Assembly (NCBI RefSeq): GCF_000003815.2
Contig: NC_049995.1
Location: 14,362,496 to 14,426,495, forward strand
From: Branchiostoma floridae
Lineage: Eukaryota > Chordata > Leptocardii > Amphioxiformes > Branchiostomatidae
Length of the DNA stretch: 64,000 nucleotides
Direction of reading: 5' to 3'
The notes beneath the pieces are model-generated. The model worked only from the letters and a program-made list of their open reading frames with translations. It was not told the DNA's origin and did not search any database. The position numbers and the translations under genes were made by a program. Below, one piece after another: positions 56,110-64,000 of this stretch; position 1 is the first letter of the stretch; each line of letters starts with the position of its first letter.

Positions 56110-57490
56110 TGGCTGGCCTTTTAGTCTTCTAGCCATACTTTCTGCTTATGTCTTTCTTATGACGCACAACTGTTTCTTTCTGGAATATCTTAAGCTTCGA
56201 CCGGTTTATCAGTGTCTTCGTAAATCACTAAGAGTGAAATCATATTAGTATTAAGAGTTTATCATCATTACTGTCCATTTGGAGTAAGCAGTGAAGTAGT
56301 AACTATACACAAGAGTATTTTTGTTTTCTAATTAAGTCCTACATAAATTGAAAGAAAATGAAGAAAATGAACCTCTTTACAAAGCAATGTTTGACATTAT
56401 CCATGCATTTCGCGGAATATTAATGAATGAAATGTGTGAGAAACAAAATAATGAATGAATGAAGGCTTTTTAGTATTCTTGCCATACGTTCTACTTATGA
56501 CTTTCTTATGACGCACAGCTGTTTCTTTCTGGAATATCTTAATCTTTGACCGGTTTATCAATGTGTACGTAAATCAGTAATAGGGAAATCATATTTGTAT
56601 TAAGAGTTTATCATCATTACTGTCCATTTGGAGTAAGCAGTGAAGTAGTGACTATACACAAGAGTATTTTTGTTTTCTAATTAAGTCCTACATAAATTGA
56701 AAGAAAATGAAGAAAATGAACCTCTTTACAAAGCAATGTTTGACATTATCCATGCATATCGCGGAATATTAATGAATGAAATGTGTGAGAAACAAAATAA
56801 TGAATGAATGAAGGCTTTTTAGTGTTCTTGCCATACGTTCTACTTATGACTTCCACATGACGCACAGCTGTTTATTTCTGGAAAAGCTTCGACTAGTTTG
56901 TCAGTGTCTAGGTAAATCACTAAGAGGGAAATCATATTAGTATTAAGCGTTTATCATCATTACTGTCCATCCTGAGCAAGCCAGTGAAGTAGTGACTATA
57001 CGCAAGACTATTTTTGTTTTCTAATTAAGTCCTACATAAATTGAAAGAAAATGAAGAAAATGAACCTCTTTACGAAGCAATGTTTGACGTTATCCTTGCA
57101 TATCGAGAAATATTAATGAATGAAATGTGTGAGAAACAAAATAATGAATGAATGAAGGCTTTTTAGTCTTCTTGCCATACGTTCTACTTATGACTTTCTT
57201 ATGACGCACAACTGTTTCTTTCTGGAATATCTTAAGCTTCGACTAGTTTATCAGCGTCTACGTAACTCACTAAGATGGAAATCATATTAGTATTAAGAGT
57301 TTATCATCATTATCGTCCATTTGGAGTAAGCCTGTGAAGTAGTGACTCTATGCAAGAGGATTTTTTCCGAAAATTTTTGCGAAATTGAAAGAAAATGAAC
57401 CTCTTTACAAAATAAGGTTTGACGTTATCCATGCAAATCGCGAAATATTAATGAATGAAATGTGTGAAAAACAAACCTAATGAATAAATG
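56110..57490. repeat. Tandem array, period 344-349 bp, four units
   Basis: GGCTTTTTAGTCTTCTTGCC at about 56115, 56464, 56813 and 57157. The first three are roughly 90-95% alike; the fourth lacks TTTTGTTTTCTAATTAAGTC. Every unit ends with an (AATG)n run (AATAATGAATGAATGAAGGC). Hexamer AATTGAAAGAAAATGAAGAAAA is A-rich and shared. Confidence 0.95.
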
Positions 57491-58095
57491 AACGATGACC
57501 TTTATTGTACATAAATACAAACTGGGTTAAGTACAGATCGCAGCAAAATGAGAGGTAACAGATACATGAAGTATTTGCAATGTTAACCAACATAAGAATC
57601 AGATTCTACTAAGTGAGTTTGACTTCTTCTCGCTTATTAGTGATACTGAAAATGTAGGAACATATAGGTTTTACAATCAAAGGTTTTCTAAATTCATAAC
57701 GATATTAGTATATCTGTATTGCTCAGATGTATTAAGTTGGGAAACCGGTTTTATCAGTCTATAATGTTCAGCTATCTCTTTGTTGTACTAATGTTTCTCT
57801 GCTGTTTTTGTCTGCCTTAGTGATTATTTGATCGCCTAACAGAACAGGGACGAGTTTTTCATTCAGGGATTAGTCGACAATTTGCGCCCTCTTTATCCAA
57901 CCACCTGCAACATAATTCAATTTAAGACAAATGTCTTTAGGTTCCCCAAAGGCTGCTTGAGAAAATGGGACGATGAAATCAGTCGGTCGTTTATTAAATT
58001 CCCACTCCCCTTTGAATAACAAGGAGCCATGCACATGTTTGCCTGGCCAGCATCCAGCACAGATCAGAGGGGTGTTCTACCGGACTCAGTATGCC
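57491..58095. other. Intergenic, with a possible minus-strand retroelement tail
   Basis: On the minus strand, TTGTATTTATGTACAATAAA plus GGTCATCGTTCATTTATTCA (57485-57525) ends with AATAAA and an ATTC-type tail. No coding part. No gene in the rest. Confidence 0.4.
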
Positions 58096-58345
58096 AAGGC
58101 CCTCTTTCCACTAGACGGCAATCGCGCTGCGCTCTTACTGCGACCTAAACAGGATATGTTTAACCTTCACTTTCATACTACTAGGTATATTATATGAAAT
58201 GTAAAAGTGTGACCGAGAAGACAACAAAACGCACAAAGTGTTACAATATTCGTTTCTTTTCTATACAATTCGTTGAGCGATCTGTCAAATTTTAGGTCTC
58301 ATAGAGAGCGCGACAAGAGCGCTGTCCTAGTTTAAAGGGAGTATT
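58096..58345. mobile_element. MITE, CCCTTTCCACTAGACGGCG type, copy 2
   Basis: Left end AAGGCCCTCTTTCCACTAGA plus CGGCAATCGCGCTGCGCTCTT; right end GAGAGCGCGACAAGAGCGCT plus GTCCTAGTTTAAAGGGAGTATT. Same interior as copy 1 (AAATGTAAAAGTGTGACCGA, AGAAGACAACAAAACGCACA, TTCGTTTCTTTTCTATACAA), without the 13-bp duplication. Confidence 0.9.
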
Positions 58346-59061
58346 AGCATAGGTCTGTTTCTGGCACGATGTCATTTTAGCTGAAAGTAGCTATCGCCGC
58401 CACGGTACCAACCTCGTAAAAATACCACGACGCGTGCTAATGACCTGGACGGACGTGTAACACTCTTAACGCCGTAGAGATTGTGAGGAGCTAACGATGG
58501 TATGGTTACCTGCCTAAACATTGTACGTGCTGCTTACAGTATTGAGCACGCCCATAAAATCAGATATAATACTGTAGAATTTCCCTCGGGGAAAGCGTTA
58601 AACTATCAAGTAGATTCACACCACAAATAAAACACAATACCCCACTTTAACCAAACCTGGTGCCATTGGTTTACAGGGATCCAAAGATTTTATATAAAAA
58701 TCTTGGCGCCGGTTTTGAGGTAAAACACATAATTCCCTTTGAATCAGTGTCTTAATGTGCGTCCAGTTCTAATTGGTTGGCTGGTTGGGCTTAATTGATT
58801 ATCGATCTTATCATGTAAATTCTATAGCAGCCTCGTTTGCTGTGTTCGAGAAAATACCATATGTTATAAAACTCAATATGTGAACAGAAGGAGACCGACT
58901 TTACGGAAGGATAATTCATCAAAGCATCCTTCTTTCAACAAAACTAGGTTGTAACTATTCATTATTACTGAGATATGGTCGCTAGTTACTAGTATGTTGT
59001 AACCAAATATATATGTAGCTTGAATATGCCGCCTGCTCTTTCAAAAAGACATCGTCCTTTT
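58346..59061. other. Intergenic sequence
   Basis: Nothing recognised. Confidence 0.45.
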
Positions 59062-59186
59062 TGTCGATGAAGGTTAGAAATCCAGGTAATAAGATACGCC
59101 CAAATGCAGTTACTCGAGCAACTGGATATGAGTTTGGAAACGGTAAGACGTCATGCAGCCATCCGGTGTCTTTAGTCAGTGACACT
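59062..59186 (+). mobile_element. Left-arm fragment of the foldback family
   Basis: GTCGATGAAGGTTAGAAATC, AGGTAATAAGATACGCCCAA, GCAGTTACTCGAGCAACTGG, AACGGTAAGACGTCATGCAG and TAGTCAGTGACACTG follow the order of the left arm at 38320-38450. Confidence 0.85.
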
Positions 59187-60204
59187 GCCCTTTGCCTTTG
59201 TTAGATATGTTAATCATACATGTTTTTCATACGTTCCATCAATGGAGCATGAGTGTGATATCATGTGAAGTACACAATCATATAGTCTGCAGGCAGTGAG
59301 TTAAGGCCACTGTTACCATTGTTTCATCAGATGAAACTACAAATCACCCACATCAATTTAGATATGATGGCGAACATTTATTTATGTTTTCGTCATTTTT
59401 CTTATATTGTATAAAATTAACCAATTTAATTCAGATATGATGGCAAGCACCCAGCTAGGGGTTTATTTTCCGTCCATTTTTTCTGAAGCAAAATGCCCGC
59501 AGACATACCAGATGCCACCGTTTTCCAGCACTATCTGATCATTTCAGTTCACTGAAAATTTTGAAATGTTACAAGTCTATAACTTAGACGGCTAAGTTAT
59601 CTGTATAAGTTATAGTTTGTCGCCGGTAGGAGTTGCTTTGATTAGTCCTTTGGGCCTCCCACGTAATTTGTACTCGTCACAATTCGCGGAAAATCTGCCT
59701 TAGATTAATAAAAAAACGTATTTTCTTTTAATATTTCATGTCAACTAAATGAATTCTCATTTAACACATGACGTCATTATTTTCCATTTCCTGGTAATTT
59801 CTCACCATTACAGTACAGAGATATCACCACAAGCAGCTCACAGCAGTGCATAGCACGGTTGATGAAACATGTGTGTCAGTTTGCATTACTGAAGCCGTCC
59901 ATTGTGCAATCCAGCGGCACAGCCTCAACATGACAACATGGCCGCCCTCTGGCCGGCTACTGCCGCCATCTTGTTCGAACTAATCGGCCGAAAAATTGAA
60001 TCGGTCAACCATCGAGTTGGCCGGCTGTACAGGGTTTAAATATTCCCATTTATACATCATGTTTGAATGGGAATTTCCATACAAATTCAAAGTAATTTCT
60101 ATCATTCAAGGCGTTATCTATTACACCACAGCAGGGGGCTAGTCCACTGGTAATGATGTTTGTTCAACTTCCATACTTTTTTTGCTAAGCAGAGAAAACA
60201 GCCT
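59187..60204. other. Intergenic sequence with a hairpin and YY1-like sites
   Basis: 59579-59600 is a perfect hairpin (ATAACTTAG, ACGG, CTAAGTTAT). 59935-60030 is CpG-rich with ATGGCCGCC and TGCCGCCATCTTGTTCG (strong YY1 match) and two GGCCGGCT words in different contexts. AATTCAGATATGATGGCRA occurs twice (59358, 59430). No open frame supports a gene. Confidence 0.5.
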
Positions 60205-61725
60205 GTACCATTTTAAAGTCTTTGGTATGAGGGTGCCGTCTGGGAGTTGTCATGACTACTAGTAAATCCTACCATCATCGGATCAGTAAAATGAACAACA
60301 CCTTAACTAAGACACTGAATTATTCTGGCGAACTTCAGATTGAGCTTAAGACAGCCTGATATGGAGATATTGTCATGGCTACTGTAAATGCATTCAAGTT
60401 CGCGGGGATTTTATTTCGCGGTAGCGGGAAAAGGACTGTCCGTGGTGGCTTTTATAATTAGTTCGCGGTAGCACCATGAACCGTAGTCTCTTACTGGCAT
60501 GGAAAAAGGTTCGCGGTGATTTTAAGTTCGCGGTGAATTGTCAACGCTAAAACCGCGAACATAAAACAACCGCAATAAAGTCTGCATTTACAGTTAACCC
60601 TGCCATCATGGGTCATCATCAGTAAAACACCAACGAAGCGACCAATCCGTTAACCAAGACATTGACTTGGTTCTGCGAACTTCAGCCGTTTAAATACGTT
60701 TCAGACTGCCTGATATGGAGGCGGTCGTCTGGGAGTTGCCATGACTAAATCCCGCTATCATAGGCTATCCGAGTCAGTAAAAGCAGCAACAAAGAGACCA
60801 ATACGTTAACCAAGGCATCGAATTGATTCAGTGAACTTCAGCCGTCTGAATGAGTTTCAGACAGTCAGAAAAAAAAGAGATATGGAGGCTGATGTTTGGG
60901 GGTTGTCATGGCTAAATTCCGCCATCAGTGGCCATCCGAGTCAGTAAAAGCAGCAACAAATAAAGACACCAACACGTTAACCAAGACATCGACTTGGTTT
61001 AGCGAACTTCAGCCGTCTGAATGAGTTTCAGACAGGCTGATATGGAGGCGGTCGTCTGGGAGTTGTCATGACTAAATCCCGTTATTATGGGCCACCATGA
61101 TCATCAATACAAAACAAAAAAAACGTTGAAAACAAGGCTACCAATCCGTTAACCAAGACATTGACTTAGTTCTGCGAACTTCAGCCGTTTAAATAGGTTT
61201 CAGACTGCCTGATATGGAGGCAGTGGTCTGCGAGTTGTCACGACTAAATCCCGCTATCATAGGCCATCCGAGTCAGTAAAAGCAGCAACAAAGAGACCAA
61301 CACGTTAACCAAAGCATCGAATTGGTTCAGCGAACTTCAGCCGTCTAAATGAGTTTCAGACAGCCCGATATGGAGGCTGCCGTCTGCGAGTTGTCACGAC
61401 TAAATCCAGGCATCATGGGCCATCCGAGTCAGTAAAAACAGCAACAAAGAGACACCAAGGCATCGAATTGGTTCAGCGAACTTCAGCCGTCTAAATGAGT
61501 TTCAGACAGCCCGATATGGAGGCTGCCGTCTGCGAGTTGTCACGACTAAATCCCGCCATCATAGGCCGCCATCCGAATCAGTAAAAACAAAAGCAACGCG
61601 ACCAATTCGTTAACCAAGACATTGACTTGGTTCGGCGAACTTCATCCGTTTAAATAGGTTTCAGACTGCCTGATATGGAGGCGGTCGTCTGGGAGTTGTC
61701 ATGACTAAATCCTGCCATCAGTGGC
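60205..61725. repeat. Tandem array, period 146-172 bp, about nine units
   Basis: GGGAGTTGTCATGACTAAAT with GAGTTG at about 60244, 60733, 60899, 61060, 61232, 61388, 61534 and 61693 (plus the unit split by the MITE). Units share CATCCGAGTCAGTAAAAGCA, GACATTGACTTGGTTCAGCG, AACTTCAGCCGTCTGAATGA and GATATGGAGGC. Right-hand units are the most alike. Confidence 0.95.
60380..60596. mobile_element. MITE with CTGTAAATGCA ends inserted in the array
   Basis: ACTGTAAATGCA (60381) mirrors TGCATTTACAGT (to 60594). Inside, GTTCGCGGTGATTTTAAGTT-type words alternate with their complements (AACCGCGAACATAAAACAA). The host unit reads GTCATGGCTA before and ACCCTGCCATCATGG after, so the uninterrupted array unit can be read across it, probably with a TA duplication. 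Confidence 0.9.
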
Positions 61726-61914
61726 TGCGGGCTGCGCCGATAGTGCTGACTGAGGTGATACGTCATCCACTGGGCTTTCTCAGAAACGATGGGATCGCCC
61801 TATCCGCATCAGCACGGTCTTATTTCTTAAACGGGGTAGCTTACGTCCAAAAGCTTGATTTGATTATACACAGAATTGGGTACCGTTGGCTATCTGGATC
61901 TTTAAACATATGAA

Positions 61915-61975
61915 TGAGTAGAAAATGCAAGATAAAATATAATGAAATAAAATAAAATAAAAGACAATAATATAA
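61915..61975. repeat. A-rich simple sequence (AATAA)n
   Basis: AATGAAATAAAATAAAATAA followed by AAGACAATAATATAATAA; possibly a retroelement tail. Confidence 0.7.
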
Positions 61976-62019
61976 TAACTATTGTTTTCTAGAAGAATCC
62001 TGCGGATCGCTTTAGAATA

Positions 62020-62405
62020 AGGGCTGGGTACCGTACCGGTACAAAACCGTTTTTCCTCATTGGACCGGTCCAGAAAACCGGACCTGAAAAAATTCGGTGT
62101 ACCGGATGTTGGTCCGATTGGAAAATTAACTGATTATATGATCAGGCATTCACACGTTTACGGGGTTACCGGTCTAGGCAAATAACAAGAGCGAAGCAGA
62201 GTAGACTCTATAGTCATTTTTTTACAGTCAATCGTACAGAGGTAGTTAGCCTTGTAGGATTTTTAACCAGTGGGAGTCGAATAATACACAAAACAGATTT
62301 CTTTGTACCAAAATGGACCATTGTTTTGAGTATAGTCCATTCACAAGTTTTCACATAATGAATCAGGTCCAGGTGAAGTTTCTGTACCGGTACCCACCCC
62401 TAGTT
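62020..62405. mobile_element. MITE with AGGGGTGGGTACC ends, about 385 bp
   Basis: AGGGCTGGGTACCGTACCGG (62020) mirrors CTGTACCGGTACCCACCCCT (to about 62401). ACCGG/CCGGT words recur in the left 130 bp and at about 62168. No clear target duplication; family uncertain. Confidence 0.75.
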
Positions 62406-63895
62406 CATATCAATAAGAAAACATACAAACACACGAATATACGCGGAAACACTCAAGTGGAGAGGTATACTCCGTACAGCTTCCACACAACGAGAACAGG
62501 TTCTGCCTTACAGAAACTACAGAGGTTGTATATTTCACTACCTAACATCAAATAAATGTAATGAAATAAACAGAACAAGTGATAGATTGTACACTGTATG
62601 TCGTCTGTTGTTTGAAGGCATATCTGGAGGCAAATACATTCATTGGAGCAGGTCTCTCTGTTGTGCCTTTAGGAAGATTCCAGAGGTATGGATATTAGTT
62701 ATTATCAAATCTACATATCAAACTTATTCCCCACTCATCTGTTATGGCGTACAACCTTCAACTTGTCGTTACAAGGTCATTTATATTTACTAGACGAAGT
62801 GTATTTACGTGTGTGCCAACCCATGTTGCTTAAAAAGGAATTAATTACAACGTTAACACATCTGCTTAAAATAAAGCTATCAACTCCATTGACATTGATA
62901 TAAATTGAAGGTACATGCGTCAAATAATTGAAACAAATATGAAAGAATATGAAACCAAATTGTAAAGTTCGACAATATTGTAAACGTTATATGACAACAA
63001 CAAATGTCCAAACGCTCATTATGCCTTGCAAAGTCACAAACATTTCACATTCATGCTCCAGTGGTAACACGACAAGGACACGAGGAAGGTTGTCCTAGTT
63101 TAGTGATACCGGGCCTGAAAACATCATTTCTTTTTGAAAAATGGGGTCGCTAGCTTTGTCATTTGGCACCGTGTAATGGGGCCCAGTGCAAAGAACATTT
63201 CGTCGTGTTAACTGGAAACGAAATTGATTCGTCTTGTTTTCTCGTAGGAATTTTCAGTGGGTAATTACCCTTACGCCATTTCCGGTAACTTTCGAACGCT
63301 TTGGAACAGAACAGCGCGACAGTATTACGTTCGATCGAACACATCGAACGTTTGATTCGACATGTTGGAATCCGGAAGTGATGTACCTCTGTCTGCCTTA
63401 CTGTACTGAAAGAGTACAACAGTTACTGCAGATAATGTTACCCAATGCGAAACTATACAAATATGTTCTGCACACACATGCAACATCACCTTTCCCACCC
63501 CTGCAATACAGTTAACGGCGATTCAACATGACATGTTCAACATTAAACGTTCACTTGTCAAGAAGAGCTGCTGAGTGTTGACCAGTTTGCTTGACTGAAA
63601 ACGCAAAGCCTCAAAAGCGCCATGCTTGTCATCCCCTAGTAAAAAAAAACTGCATTGAAACAGATTCAAGATCTTCTATTCAGATAATTTGTCAAGTTAC
63701 ATGCCTGGAAGACACTTTTAGTCAATTGTGCCTTTTTGGGACAGACGAGAAACATAATTCTATGAGGAAACTCACATCTTCCATCAAAATCTTTAGAGCA
63801 ACCATCCTTAGGAAAACGTCAAGATGACGGGGTGGAGTCATCGAACGAACGAGACGAGAATCAACGAGAATGCACGAGAGTCTCGTTCTTAGAGC
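62406..63895. other. AT-rich intergenic sequence
   Basis: Open frames of up to 93 codons (63234-63515, plus) have no recognisable features. CGAACGAACGAGACGAGAAT near 63844 is a short CGAGA-rich patch. Confidence 0.45.
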
Positions 63896-63899
63896 ACCA

Positions 63900-64000
63900 T
63901 TTTTTTTATTTATTCAGCTGTTTACAAACAGCCAGGGCTGCCCAACTAGCCGTAGGCTACTATCAAGGGCTAACCCTGTACATGTTCGCACACGACGGGT
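63900..64000 (-). mobile_element. Retroelement 3' end, continues beyond the window
   Basis: On the minus strand, AGTAGCCTACGGCTAGTTGG, GCAGCCCTGGCTGTTTGTAA and ACAGCTGAATAAATAAAAAA: terminal AATAAATAAA and an A-tail at 63900-63912, with the small hairpin GCTGTTTGTAAACAGC just before it. The body lies past 64000. Confidence 0.55.

Overview
The window looks like animal nuclear DNA that is poor in genes and crowded with repeats. A compact, gene-poor, MITE-rich, AT-rich background with short CpG-rich islands, tRNA-derived SINEs, non-LTR retrotransposon tails and tandem arrays suits a marine invertebrate deuterostome. Amphioxus (Branchiostoma) is my best guess, but nothing here proves the species. 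Two runs of exactly 100 N (4965-5064 and 36892-36991) are scaffold gaps.

Only one convincing host protein-coding gene is present: an intronless Shal/Kv4-type voltage-gated potassium channel, ATG at 27404, stop ending at 29323, 639 residues, + strand. It sits behind a CpG-rich leader (about 26340-27403). The channel has a full T1 domain, six membrane segments and a TVGYGD filter. Three positions differ from the Kv4 pattern: Asp at the first S4 charge position, Ser at the S6 glycine hinge, and Pro-Leu-Thr in place of Pro-Val-Pro. The Kv4 N-terminal hydrophobic stretch is missing, and the protein ends in a class I PDZ ligand (DTRV). An out-of-frame ATG lies 10 nt upstream of the start.

The only other recognisable coding sequence is the C-terminal end of an L1/Tx1-like LINE ORF2 (4231-4964, - strand). 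It runs into the first gap and is flanked on both sides by (TG)n microsatellites. A 124-codon open frame at 42136-42510 (- strand) is unrecognised.

Layout: 1-2000 degenerate tandem families; 3640-5420 LINE between (TG)n tracts; 6270-7140, 9590-11600 and 14990-16600 tandem arrays; 11980-14270 a cluster of MITEs and a SINE; 20160-24400 nested repeats and a tandem array; 26340-29323 the channel locus; 33190-34580 arrays; 36545-37763 a large inverted repeat around gap 2; 38311-38760 a complete foldback element; 39400-41760 two arrays; 41870-42121 a SINE with a perfect 12-bp target duplication; 43050-52370 a long run of arrays, SINE heads and a MITE; 53400-58350 paired MITEs and arrays; 60200-61720 an array invaded by a MITE; 63900-64000 a retroelement 3' end.

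The strongest large-scale pattern is that at least ten arrays with no resemblance to one another that I can see by eye have periods of about 140-180 bp, close to nucleosome spacing. All alignments were made by eye; repeat boundaries are accurate to a few to tens of bases.
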